Shown here in pieces: positions 45,001 through 53,800 of a stretch of DNA of 55,390 nt. The DNA is from Bacteroidales bacterium (GTDB lineage Bacteria; Bacteroidota; Bacteroidia; Bacteroidales; UBA932): positions 1-55,390 of the forward strand of contig JAFYWC010000161.1 of assembly GCA_017546585.1 (NCBI GenBank). The letters run 5' to 3'. The position numbers and the translations under genes were made by a program. A model generated the notes under the pieces. The model did no database searches. It was not told the origin of the DNA and saw only the letters and a program-made list of their open reading frames with translations. Within the stretch, counting starts at the first letter, position 1; every line of letters begins with the position of its first letter.

Positions 45001-46333
45001 TGTTCATTATCCGACTTGGACAGCTCCAGAGTGGAAGGCAGTTCACGCTAAGGTATTCGGCGAGGAGTTCAAGACTCACCACTATGACAAGTCTTGCTTC
45101 GACGGTATCTACAAGGTTTCTGACGAGGAGGTATGGAACATCCGCACTTCACTCCGCAAGAAGCTCATCGATGAGGTTAAGAGAAGACTCTCTGACCCAG
45201 CTGCAGCAAGCCACTATTCACCTAAGCAGGTGGTTACAATCAAGGAGACTCTCCGTGATGACGTTCTTACAATCGGTTTCGCACGTCGTTTCGCTACTTA
45301 CAAGAGAGCACACCTCCTTTTCCGTGACCTCGACAGACTCGCTGAGATCGTGAACGATCCTAAGCAGCCAGTACAGTTCCTCTTCGCAGGTAAGGCTCAC
45401 CCGGCTGACAAGGCAGGTCAGGACCTCATCAAGATGATCGTCGAGATCTCTAAGCAGCCACGCTTCATCGGTAAGATCGTATTCGTACCTAACTACGATA
45501 TCACTGTTGCCAAGTACCTCGTTCAGGGTGTCGACATCTGGATGAACAACCCTACTCGTCCACTCGAGGCTTCAGGTACTTCAGGAGAGAAGGCGGCTAT
45601 GAACGGTGTAATGCACTTCTCAGTACTCGACGGATGGTGGGTTGAGGGCTACAAGCCAGGTGCTGGTTGGGCTCTTCCAATGGAGAGAACTTACGATGAC
45701 CAGAACTACCAGGATGAGCTTGATGCAGCTACTATCTACAACATCATCGAGAACGAGATCGCTCCAACATTCTACAACAAGTCACTTTCTACAGGACGTT
45801 CTGCAGACTGGATCGAGATTATCAAGAACTGTGTTGCTCAGGTAGCTTGCAACTTCACAACCAACCGTATGCTCACAGACTACATCAACCAGTACTATGT
45901 ACCACAGTCTAAGAGATTCGACGGCATCGTAGCTGAGGACTTCGCTGAGGCACGCGAGATCGCTGCTTGGAAGAAGAGACTCCGCCGTGAGTGGAAGAAC
46001 GTAGAGGTTGTGTCTGTTTCAATGCCAGACAGCAACAGCGAAGACTTCGCTATCGGAAAGGCAATCGATGCTGAGATCAGCCTCAACATCGGCGATCTCA
46101 ATCCTGCAGAGATCGGAGTAGAGGTACTCTTCGCTACATACGACAAGAAGGGCAGACTTCACATCCAGGAGAAGTATGACTTCGAGCCGGTAGAGTCAGT
46201 AGACGGCGTTGCAAAGTATACTGCATCAATCAACCCTGACAGATCAGGTCTCTACCAGGTAGCTGGACGTATCTATGCAAAGAACACAAAACTCCCACAC
46301 AGACAGGATTTTGAGCTTGTAAGATGGTTGTAG
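42095..46333 (+). CDS. Fused GT3-like glycogen synthase and GT35 alpha-glucan phosphorylase
   Basis: A 1412-residue two-enzyme protein. Residues ~1-545 match the eukaryote-like GT3 synthase fold: FEVSWEVCNKVGGIYTVIATK, VFTTHATVIGRCIAG, VVTPNGFEP, FPSYYEPWGYTPLES. Residues ~565-1290 match the short-type GT35 phosphorylase: KNLWWCWNESA, SVAYFCMEYGL, YSGGLGILAGDYIK, HCNEGHAAF, FTTHTPVPAGHD, and the PLP site EASGTSGEKAAMNG with Lys1166 at the cofactor position. A C-terminal beta domain follows (~1315-1412). The junction at 43690-43770 is A/T-rich with an in-frame ATG at 43766. The frame is open throughout. It would both build and phosphorolyse glucan. Confidence 0.93.
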   Translation: MKTDIIKPDYLFEVSWEVCNKVGGIYTVIATKSLYLKSEFSRRHIMVGPDVWMDTESNPDFIEDPTLYRAWKEQAASEGLRVRIGRWNVPGKPTAILVDFKQFLTRQDEILTEFWKRFGVDSLTGNWDYRESALFGYAAGRVIESFYKFNLDSSDKIVAQFHEWMTGTGLLYLKSLNVPIATVFTTHATVIGRCIAGNYLPLYDGLLNYNADEKARHFNVVARHSLEKKAAQNSDIFTTVSDITAQECRQFLGRAVDVVTPNGFEPSFTPATDLEYEELRGKARQKLMAVASAMCGEEVPENAVLVGIGGRYEWKNKGIDVFIDALDKLNRTDFKGKCVHAFIMIPSGHNGPDKQLVAKLAGNGSDYVTKTSHYLINAEYDNVTRRLSEVQLGNAVGDKVKVYFIPSYLNGNDGIFNMSYYDLLSGLDLTLFPSYYEPWGYTPLESLAFRVPTLTTTLAGFGLWVRTHYGKKHPGITVLDRSDSNYHEVVEGVAQRVMEIAALRKDSRRKYMQNAKEVSDIALWENNIVYYKEAYSKALEKLISVGGVYPSTRNERNMEYRKFEVNQPTWNSVIVTRHLPESLKDLEILSKNLWWCWNESAKNLFASVDPQAWEMSGQNPIAMLDKVSRKRYQQLEKDTKFLSDLKVVMDEFNTYMALKAERTTPSVAYFCMEYGLDTSLKIYSGGLGILAGDYIKETSDMNTNLVAVGLLYRFGYFNQKLTAHGEQVAEDVAQDFNKIPATPVRDENGNWVSISVAFPGRTLNARLWRVDVGRTELYLLDTDIPENLPEDRSITYNLYGGDWENRLKQELLLGVGGIRALRKLGFDPQVYHCNEGHAAFIGLERLRELIAEQNLEFQEALEVVRASSLFTTHTPVPAGHDAFDEGMLRKYIGHYPQRLKIDWETMMGLGKNNGADVNEKFSMSILAANISQEVNGVSWLHGEVSKDILGHMWPGYLPEELHVSYVTNGVHYPTWTAPEWKAVHAKVFGEEFKTHHYDKSCFDGIYKVSDEEVWNIRTSLRKKLIDEVKRRLSDPAAASHYSPKQVVTIKETLRDDVLTIGFARRFATYKRAHLLFRDLDRLAEIVNDPKQPVQFLFAGKAHPADKAGQDLIKMIVEISKQPRFIGKIVFVPNYDITVAKYLVQGVDIWMNNPTRPLEASGTSGEKAAMNGVMHFSVLDGWWVEGYKPGAGWALPMERTYDDQNYQDELDAATIYNIIENEIAPTFYNKSLSTGRSADWIEIIKNCVAQVACNFTTNRMLTDYINQYYVPQSKRFDGIVAEDFAEAREIAAWKKRLRREWKNVEVVSVSMPDSNSEDFAIGKAIDAEISLNIGDLNPAEIGVEVLFATYDKKGRLHIQEKYDFEPVESVDGVAKYTASINPDRSGLYQVAGRIYAKNTKLPHRQDFELVRWL

Positions 46334-47202
46334 CAACCGGATTTTTCGACGGTGTCCACGTCGGACACCGTCTTGTAATACAGCAGCTCACGGAGGCTGC
46401 AGCAGTACGCGGGGATGAGAGTATGGTCGTGACTTTCTGGCCACATCCCCGTAATGTGCTGCAAAAAGAAGCCCGTTCGCTCAGGCTTCTCACGACGCTT
46501 GCGGAAAAGAAGGAGATCCTTCTTGGCCTGGGTGTCGACAAAGTGGAGATTCTTCAGTTTACGAAGGATTTCAGCACATTGACTACGGAAGACTATCTCC
46601 GTATGCTGATGGAAAGATATGGCACCAAGGCTATCCTGCTCGGATACGACAATAGGATGGGCTGTGATGCAAAAGGTGTGGATGAGGTGGCCAGAACTGC
46701 CGAAAGACTCGGACTCGAAGTCATAAGGACAGATATGGTTCCGTCTGAAAAGGGCTATGCCGTGAGCTCTACCAAGATCCGCGAACGGTTGGAGGAGGGA
46801 GATGTAGAAGCTGCCGCACGGATGTTGGGATACAGATATTCTCTGCACGGTGTGGTGGTTGCCGGAAACAGGCTTGGACGTACGATAGGATTTCCTACTG
46901 CAAATATGCAGCTGTACGAACCCCTGAAGCTGATTCCGGGAAATGGCGTCTATTTTGTACGCGTTCAGGCTCTCGACAGAGAACTGTACGGAATGTGCAA
47001 TATCGGATGCAGACCAACGGTAGGTGCAGGCAATGCGCGTACCATTGAAACGAATATCTTTGATTTTGACGAGGACATATACGGACTTGACCTTAAGGTC
47101 ACCTTCATCGCAAAGATAAGGGAGGAGGTCAGATTCGATTCACTTGAAGAATTGAAGAAACAGCTTGAGAACGACAGGAATTCCTGCCTTTCGATGCTGT
47201 AA
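46324..47202 (+). CDS. ribF: Bifunctional riboflavin kinase / FAD synthetase
   Basis: Converts riboflavin to FMN and then FAD. The 292 residues contain the nucleotidylyltransferase HxGH-type motif GFFDGVHVGHR (~7-17), TFWPHPRNVL, AVSSTKIRERLEEGD (ISSTxIR motif), then the kinase domain with VVVAGNRLGRTIGFPTANM and YFVRVQALDRELYGMCNIG, where PTAN is the family motif. The ATG at 46324 overlaps the end of the preceding fusion gene by 10 bases, so the two are translationally coupled although functionally unrelated. Confidence 0.95.
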   Translation: MVVATGFFDGVHVGHRLVIQQLTEAAAVRGDESMVVTFWPHPRNVLQKEARSLRLLTTLAEKKEILLGLGVDKVEILQFTKDFSTLTTEDYLRMLMERYGTKAILLGYDNRMGCDAKGVDEVARTAERLGLEVIRTDMVPSEKGYAVSSTKIRERLEEGDVEAAARMLGYRYSLHGVVVAGNRLGRTIGFPTANMQLYEPLKLIPGNGVYFVRVQALDRELYGMCNIGCRPTVGAGNARTIETNIFDFDEDIYGLDLKVTFIAKIREEVRFDSLEELKKQLENDRNSCLSML

Positions 47203-47242
47203 TGTAATTCCGAGCTGATCGAGGAATCTAAACATAAATATT

Positions 47243-47545
47243 ATGGAAACGTTAATAGGTCTGCTTTTCATTCTCCTGCCTGTCATCTTTAAGCTGATAG
47301 GCAAAAAACTTGAAAACTCAGGTAACACCGAGGCTGCAAAGACGCTGGAGTACGAAATCGTACGCCCGGTGAAAGAGGAGCCGACAAAAGTGGAAGTCGC
47401 CAAGCCGAAAGCGGCGAAGGCACAGCCTGCCAAGGCTGTGGCGAAGACCGTTGAGGCGCCGGAGACTGCTAAAGAAAAAGAAAAGATCGATCTGAAGAAA
47501 CTTATTGTCTATTCAGAGATAATGAAACCTAAATACGAGGAATAA
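47243..47545 (+). CDS. Small membrane-anchored protein with Lys/Ala linker
   Basis: A 100-residue protein: an N-terminal hydrophobic helix (LIGLLFILLPVIFKLIG, ~4-20), a charged region, then an Ala/Lys/Pro linker (KPKAAKAQPAKAVAKTVEAP), ending IDLKKLIVYSEIMKPKYEE. The last segment looks conserved and helical. No known family is recognised. It is between ribF (40 bases) and greA (21 bases) on the same strand. Confidence 0.72.
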   Translation: METLIGLLFILLPVIFKLIGKKLENSGNTEAAKTLEYEIVRPVKEEPTKVEVAKPKAAKAQPAKAVAKTVEAPETAKEKEKIDLKKLIVYSEIMKPKYEE

Positions 47546-47566
47546 ATAACTTAAAATCAAATAATT

Positions 47567-48034
47567 ATGGCACTTCAGTATATGACCCAGGAGGGTCTTG
47601 ACAAGCTTAAGAGAGAGCTTGCTGAGGCGATCGCCCAGCGTCCGGTTATCTCTGCGGCAATTGCAGAGGCGAGAGACAAGGGTGACCTTTCAGAGAATGC
47701 GGAGTATGAGGCGGCGAGAGAGGCACAGGGTCTTCTTGAGCTCAACATCGCGAAACTTCAGAACCTTGTGGCTAACGCTCGCGTAATCGACGAGTCACAG
47801 ATCGGAACAGATAAGGTTCAGATGCTCAATAAGGTGAAGGTTAAGAACCTCAATACCAATCAGATTATGAACTTCACTCTCGTGAGCGAGAATGAGGCTG
47901 ACTTTATGGCGGGCAAGCTTGCTGTGAAGACTCCGATCGGACAGGCTCTTATGGGTCACGGTGTAGGTGATGTGGTAGAGGCTAAGGTTCCTGCAGGCAT
48001 CATCAAGTTTGAAATTCTTGAAATCACATTGTAA
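47567..48034 (+). CDS. greA: Transcription elongation factor GreA
   Basis: Rescues backtracked RNA polymerase by stimulating transcript cleavage. The 155 residues form the usual N-terminal coiled coil (LDKLKRELAEAIAQRPVISA) with the acidic tip EARDKGDLSENAEYEAAREAQ, and a C-terminal FKBP-like domain (TPIGQALMGHGVGDVVEAKVPAG). The stop overlaps the HIT gene start by one base (TAATG). Confidence 0.95.
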   Translation: MALQYMTQEGLDKLKRELAEAIAQRPVISAAIAEARDKGDLSENAEYEAAREAQGLLELNIAKLQNLVANARVIDESQIGTDKVQMLNKVKVKNLNTNQIMNFTLVSENEADFMAGKLAVKTPIGQALMGHGVGDVVEAKVPAGIIKFEILEITL

Positions 48035-48441
48035 TGCCTACAATTTTCACAAGAATCGCCAAGGGAGAGATTCCTTCTTATAAGGTTGCTGAGAACGATG
48101 AGTTCTACGCATTCCTTGATATTGCTCCTATGGCTAAGGGTCACACTCTCGTGATCCCTAAGAATGTGGAGGATGACTACATCTTCAATCTTGACGAGAA
48201 GACTTACCTCGGACTTTGCGCATTCGCAAAGAAGGTTGCAGAGGCCCTGAAGGCTGCCGTTCCTTGCAAGAGGGTAGGCGTTGCCGTTCTCGGTATGGAG
48301 GTTCCTCACACCCACATTCACCTTGTACCTCTCAACGTAGAGGCCGATATGGATTTCAGAAAACCAAAACTGGAGCTTTCGCAGGATGAGTTCTCTGCAA
48401 TAGCTTCTGCAATTTATGAGGAATATGTCAAGATTCAGTAA
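48034..48441 (+). CDS. HIT family nucleotide hydrolase
   Basis: A 135-residue histidine-triad protein, most like HinT-type purine nucleoside phosphoramidases. FTRIAKGEIPSYKVAENDEF opens the fold and the catalytic triad motif HTHIHLVP is near residues 93-100. The substrate in vivo is unknown. The start overlaps the greA stop; its end overlaps the next gene by 17 bases. Confidence 0.93.
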   Translation: MPTIFTRIAKGEIPSYKVAENDEFYAFLDIAPMAKGHTLVIPKNVEDDYIFNLDEKTYLGLCAFAKKVAEALKAAVPCKRVGVAVLGMEVPHTHIHLVPLNVEADMDFRKPKLELSQDEFSAIASAIYEEYVKIQ

Positions 48442-49564
48442 ATTCGTTATGCTTGCTGCCGTGGCGTTCGCGTCGGCAGCCTGCGGTCAGAAGGCGGTGG
48501 TCGAGGGAAGCCTCGAGTCTGCTCCTTCATCGGAAGTAATCGTTAAGCTTTTGGATGCCAACAAGTTCACTGTGCTCGATACAGTATCGGTGAGCGCTGC
48601 AGGAAAGTTCACCTACAAGATGGATATGCAGAAGGGTCATCCGGAGTTTGTATATGTGTTCTACAAGGACACCAAGATCGCTTTGCTTCTTCTTGAGGCC
48701 GGCGACAAGGTAAACGTCGTTGCAGATACACTCGGAACTTATACAATAGAGGGCTCTGAGGAGTCTGCCAAGCTTGCTCAGGTAGAGAAGGAGTACGCTG
48801 CGGCTCTCGGCCGTTTCGCAGTGCTCGCGTCGCGCCTTGAGGCTGCGCCGGAGTCTGCTCAGGCAGAGATCGCGCGCGAGATGACCAACGACTATGTAAA
48901 GTACTATAGAGAGCGTGTGAAGTATGTTCTCGAGAACGCGAAGTCAATGAGCGTTGTGCCTGTGCTTTACCAGTCTTTCGGTGACAACCTTCCGTTGTTT
49001 GCACAGAACACTGACGCGATCATCTTCTCGACTGTCGCTGACAGCCTCGAGACTGTATATCCTGAATCAAAGTATGTGAAGGCTATCAGAACTGAAGCGG
49101 AGAAGCGTTTCGGATATCTTGATCTTCAGAACCGTCTCAACCAGGCTGTGGAGATCGGATATTTCGATGTGGAACTTCCTGATGTGAATGCCAAGAATGT
49201 TAAACTCAGCGACGTTGAGTCAAAGGTTGTTATGCTTTACTTCTGGAGCGCAGAGTCTGCAGAGCAGAACCACTTCAACACATCTGTCCTCAAGCCTATC
49301 TATGCGGATTACCACAAGAAGGGTCTTGAGATCTATCAGGTGTCGCTTGATACAGACAAGGCTCTCTGGGCTACAACAATCAAGTCTCAGGATCTTCCTT
49401 GGATCAATGTGTGCGATGCACGCGGCGTGGCTTCGCCATACGTTTCGCTTTACAACATTGCAGGCGTTCCTGCGATCTTCGTGATAAGCAACGGCGAACT
49501 CGTCGACGGCAAGGCAATCGACGAGGCTTCATTCAGAAAAATGCTGGATGGACTTTTAAAATAG
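48425..49564 (+). CDS. Lipoprotein with DUF4369-like and thioredoxin-like domains, no CxxC
   Basis: A 379-residue exported protein. The signal peptide MSRFSKFVMLAAVAFASAAC places the lipidated Cys at residue 20; ATG at 48416 is an alternative start. The N-terminal part (VVEGSLESAPSSEVIVKLLD) resembles DUF4369, and a helical middle region runs ~100-235. The C-terminal TlpA-like thioredoxin fold has VVMLYFWSAESAEQNHF where redox relatives have WCxxC, then IAGVPAIFVISNGELV with the cis-Pro. With no Cys at the active site it cannot be a classical disulfide enzyme. Its stop overlaps tsaB's stop by nine bases, tail to tail. Confidence 0.88.
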   Translation: MSRFSKFVMLAAVAFASAACGQKAVVEGSLESAPSSEVIVKLLDANKFTVLDTVSVSAAGKFTYKMDMQKGHPEFVYVFYKDTKIALLLLEAGDKVNVVADTLGTYTIEGSEESAKLAQVEKEYAAALGRFAVLASRLEAAPESAQAEIAREMTNDYVKYYRERVKYVLENAKSMSVVPVLYQSFGDNLPLFAQNTDAIIFSTVADSLETVYPESKYVKAIRTEAEKRFGYLDLQNRLNQAVEIGYFDVELPDVNAKNVKLSDVESKVVMLYFWSAESAEQNHFNTSVLKPIYADYHKKGLEIYQVSLDTDKALWATTIKSQDLPWINVCDARGVASPYVSLYNIAGVPAIFVISNGELVDGKAIDEASFRKMLDGLLK

Positions 49565-50254
49565 TTTCTTCTTGCTGACAGTAGCAACGAATTCTTTAAG
49601 ATAGAACGGTTCGAAGTACGCAACGTCTTCGAATCGTTTTTCTTTATATGCCTGCTGGGCAGGGGAGAGCATAGCTGATGCCTTTGGCCAGCACTGGCAG
49701 AAGCGCGCATTAGGATGCTTGATGACATCGGCGCATTTGCCTGCTCCGTCTCCGATGAAAAGGCATACTCCCTGCTCGAGATACTCTGCGAAGCTGTTCT
49801 CGTCGATGATTGCAGGCGCAGTCTCGGTGAGCTGCTGTCCGTTCTCGAACACTGCAGTGTACACTTCCATACGGCGCGCGTCGATCATCGGGATGATGAA
49901 GCGGAATGGAGCTCTCTCGGCTTCGCTCGGGGTGACAGAGGCAGCCTGGGCCACGAGAGTGTCGAGTGTGCCCACAGCGAGGAGCGGCTTCTGGGAACCG
50001 AAGCAGAGACCCTTGGCTGTAGATACGCCTACGCGAAGTCCGGTATATGAACCCGGGCCTTTGCTGACGCATACGGCGTCGCAGTCTGCGAGAGTGACGC
50101 CTCGCTCGGCGAGCATATCCTGGATGAAGACCGCTGTGAGCGATGCGTGTGCCTTAGGGGCAGAACTTTCCTTGTATGCAGTGATGACTCCGTCCTCTGC
50201 AAGTGCTGCAGAACAGAGTGCAGTCGATGTCTCTATGAGTATGATTCTTTCCAT
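49556..50254 (-). CDS. tsaB: tRNA t6A-synthesis protein TsaB
   Basis: Partner of TsaD in making N6-threonylcarbamoyl-A37 in ANN-decoding tRNAs. The 232 residues have the ASKHA fold: ILIETSTALCSAALAEDG, GPGSYTGLRVGVSTAKGL (~67-84) and IPMIDARRMEVYTAVF (~121-136). Residues 106-117 (SVTPSEAERAPF) are encoded by a REP-like element and fall in the loop before the PMIDARRMEV strand. The frame is intact, so the protein is probably functional. It follows cvpA by one base on the same strand. Confidence 0.93.
   Translation of the reverse strand: MERIILIETSTALCSAALAEDGVITAYKESSAPKAHASLTAVFIQDMLAERGVTLADCDAVCVSKGPGSYTGLRVGVSTAKGLCFGSQKPLLAVGTLDTLVAQAASVTPSEAERAPFRFIIPMIDARRMEVYTAVFENGQQLTETAPAIIDENSFAEYLEQGVCLFIGDGAGKCADVIKHPNARFCQCWPKASAMLSPAQQAYKEKRFEDVAYFEPFYLKEFVATVSKKKLF
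49910..49937 (-). repeat. REP-like element inside tsaB
   Basis: On the minus strand it begins TGTCACCCCGAGCGAAGCCG and ends AGAGAGCT. It differs from the metG copy 1 at only a few positions. In frame it encodes SVTPSEAERA. Confidence 0.8.
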
Positions 50255-50255
50255 A

Positions 50256-50750
50256 TTAGTTCCAGAAGAATATTTCCTTTAAGTATGGGAATGTTGTGTA
50301 TGCTATCTTTTTGAGCGGCGGATAAAGTACTGAATCAGCCAGCGCGCTTTCCTCCACGAAGTGGAATGACTCGTTGAGCGAGTTGAAGAGGATGATCATC
50401 AGGCCCACGATGAGAGCCGTCTTGAGAAATGCGAACAATACTCCGAGAAGTTTGTTCAGCCAGTTCAGCATCACCAGTTTCAGGATTCCCTCAAGAAGTT
50501 TTCCGATCAGTCCCAAAGCTGCAAATACACCGATGAGGATGAGGGCGAAGGCGGTGATCCTGAGTATTTCGCCTGATGCCTCGATGTGCTGCGCGAGCCA
50601 TTCGCTTGCAATGTTTGCAAATTCGAACGACGCCCAGACTCCGACTACAATCGATATGATTGCAATCACTTGGCTTATAAAGCCTTTCTTGAGTCCCTGC
50701 ACGAGAGCCGGTATGAAGCATATTAAAAGAATGATATCCAGTATGCTCAT
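50256..50750 (-). CDS. CvpA family membrane protein
   Basis: A 164-residue protein with four hydrophobic helices (LDIILLICFIPALVQGLK, VIAIISIVVGVWASF, FALILIGVFAALGLIGKLL, LFAFLKTALIVGLMIILF), the layout of the CvpA/colicin V production family. E. coli CvpA is named for colicin V secretion, but the general role is unclear. The GLKKGF after helix 1 is a family feature. It heads the cvpA-tsaB pair. Confidence 0.88.
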   Translation of the reverse strand: MSILDIILLICFIPALVQGLKKGFISQVIAIISIVVGVWASFEFANIASEWLAQHIEASGEILRITAFALILIGVFAALGLIGKLLEGILKLVMLNWLNKLLGVLFAFLKTALIVGLMIILFNSLNESFHFVEESALADSVLYPPLKKIAYTTFPYLKEIFFWN

Positions 50751-50768
50751 TATCTCATTAAAAATTAG

Positions 50769-50776
50769 TATATTTG
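50769..50776 (+). promoter_or_regulatory. Candidate -7 box for ileS
   Basis: TATATTTG, 59 bases before the ileS ATG at 50836. On the opposite strand TATTTTTG at 50810-50817 could serve cvpA. Neither has a -33 TTTG at the proper spacing. Confidence 0.5.
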
Positions 50777-50835
50777 CCGATTAAATTTTGGGTCGTACAA
50801 ACGACTATGCAAAAATAGACATTTTTAGATAAATT

Positions 50836-53800
50836 ATGGCATTTAAGGAATACAAAGGTCTCGATCTCGTGGCAGCAGGCAACGAGATACTCGACAGATG
50901 GAAGAAGAATCACGCATTCGAAAAGTCTCTTGAACTTAGGGAAGGTGCTCCGGAATTCATTTTCTTTGAGGGTCCGCCTTCAGCTAACGGTATGCCGGGC
51001 ATCCACCACGTGATGGCCCGTTCTATCAAGGATGCCATCTGCCGCTACAAGACCCAGAGCGGTTTCAAGGTCAACCGTCGTGCAGGTTGGGATACTCACG
51101 GTCTCCCTGTGGAGCTCGGCGTTGAGAAGATGCTTGGCATCACCAAGGAGGACATCGGTACAAAGATCACTGTGGAGGAGTACAACGACGCTTGCCGCAA
51201 GGAAGTGATGAAGTACACTGCAGAGTGGGTGAATATGACCGAGCGCGTAGGTTACTGGGTGGATATGAACGATCCGTACATCACTTACGACAACCGTTAC
51301 ATCGAGACTCTCTGGTATCTCCTTAAGAAGATCTACGACAAGGGTCTGCTCTACAAGGGCAAGTCTATCCAGCCATACTCTCCGGCTGCAGGTACAGGTT
51401 TGAGTACACACGAGCTCAACCAGCCTGGCTGCTACCGTGATGTGAAGGACACGACTGCCGTGGCTCAGTTCAAGGTGGTTCGTGACGAGAAGTCGGAGTT
51501 CCTTTACGAGCAGGGCGTTCAGCCATACTTCCTGGCTTGGACAACAACTCCTTGGACTCTCCCTTCAAACACAGCTCTCTGTGTGGGTCCTAACATCGAC
51601 TACGTAAGAGTACTTTCTACAAACCCATACACTGGCGAGGCTGGCCTCTACATCGTGGCTCAGGCGCTCGTCGGTGCACACTTCAATCCTAAGAAGCAGG
51701 AGTTCACTGTTCTCGAGGGCACACTCAAGGGCAGCGAGCTCACAGGCATCAGCTACGAGCAGCTCATTCCTTGGTTCAACCCTGGCGAGGGCGCATTCAA
51801 GGTGATCCCTGGTGACTATGTCACAACTGAGGACGGTACAGGTATCGTACACATCGCGCCTACATTCGGTGCTGATGACGCCAAGGTGGCTCGCGCTGCC
51901 GGCGTTCCTGGCCTCCAGGTGGTTGACCGCAACGGCGACCTCCAGGCTCAGGTGGACCTCAGAGGACGCTTCTTCTGCATCGAGGACCTCGATCCTGAGT
52001 ATGCTGCAGCGAATATGTCTCCGGACTACGCAGAGTGGGCTGGCCGCTATGTAAAGAATGCATACGACGCTACTCTCGACGCTGACGCTCCTACTCTTGA
52101 CGTTGACATCTGCGTTATGCTCAAGCAGCAGAACAAGGCGTTCAAGATCGAGAAGCATACACACAACTATCCACACTGCTGGCGTACCGACAAGCCGGTT
52201 CTCTACTATCCGCTCAACTCTTGGTTCATCAAGACTACCGCAGTACGCGAGAGAATGATGGCTCTCAACGAGGAGATTATGTGGAAGCCTGAGTCTACAG
52301 GTACAGGTCGTTTCGGCAAGTGGCTCGAGAATATCCAGGACTGGAACCTCTCACGTAGTCGCTACTGGGGTACTCCGCTCCCTATCTGGCAGACTGAGGA
52401 CGGAAAGGAAGCAAAGTGCATCGGTTCTATCGCAGAGCTCTATAATGAGATCGAGAAGGCTGTTGCTGCTGGCTTTATGACTGAGAACCCATTCGCTGCA
52501 AAGGGCTTCGATCCTGCAGATATGTCTAAGGAGAACTACGACAAGATCGATATCCACCGTCCATATGTGGACAACATCTTCCTCGTTTCAGACAGCGGCA
52601 AGAAGATGGTCCGCGAACTCGACCTCATCGACGTATGGTTCGACTCAGGTGCGATGCCATATGCACAGGAGGGTCTCCGCGGCATCGACTCTGAGAAGTT
52701 CGGCTGCACAGCAGACTTCATCGCAGAGGGTGTCGACCAGACACGCGGATGGTTCTACACACTCCACGCAATCAACACAATGGTCAGCGACAAGTGCGCG
52801 TTCAAGAGAGTCATCTCGAACGGTCTCGTGCTTGACAAGGACGGCAACAAGATGAGTAAGCGCCTCGGCAACGCCGTGGATCCGTTCTGGGCTCTCGATA
52901 CATACGGTGCAGATGCTCTCAGATGGTATATGCTTACAAACGCACAGCCTTGGGACAACCTCCGTTTCGACGTGACAGGTGTTGACGAGGTACGTCGTAA
53001 ATTCTTCGGAACACTTTACAATACATATTCATTCTTTGCTCTCTACGCAAACATTGACGGATTCGATCCTAAGGCAGAGGCAGTGCCTATGTCGGAGCGT
53101 CCTGAGATCGACAGATGGGTAATCTCTCTCCTCAACACACTCGTGAAGGATGTGGTTGCAGCTTATGAGGATTACGATATCACTACTGCAGGCCGTCTCA
53201 TCCAGGATTTCGTATGCGACAATGTAAGTAACTGGTACGTGCGTCTCGGCAGAAAGAGATTCTGGGGAGGCTCGATGGATACTGACAAGCTTTCTGCATA
53301 CCAGACACTCTATCAGGTGCTCGTGGCTGTAGCCAAGCTTGCTGCTCCTATCGCTCCATTCTTTATGGACCGTCTCTTCCTTGACCTCGTGGAGGGTGAG
53401 GAGTCAGTTCACTATGTTGCAATGCCGGCGTACGACGAGACTGTCGTAGACAAGGATCTCGAGGAGCGTATGGCACTCGCGCAGAGAGCGACTTCAATGG
53501 TTCTCGCTCTCAGACGTAAGGCTGAAATCAATGTCCGCAAGCCTCTCTCAAAGCTCATCATCCCTGTGATCGACGCAAAGGTGAAGGAACAGCTCGAGAA
53601 GGTGAAGGATCTCATCCTTACAGAGGTGAACGTAAAGGAGGCTGAGTTCATTTCAGATACTACAGGTCTGATCACCAAGAAGATCAAGCCTAACTTCAAG
53701 ACCCTCGGAAAGATCTACGGAAAGCAGATGAAGGAGATCGCCGCTGCGTTCGGAACACTTTCGCAGGAGGTAATCTCGGAAATCCAGGCTGCTGAGGTTT

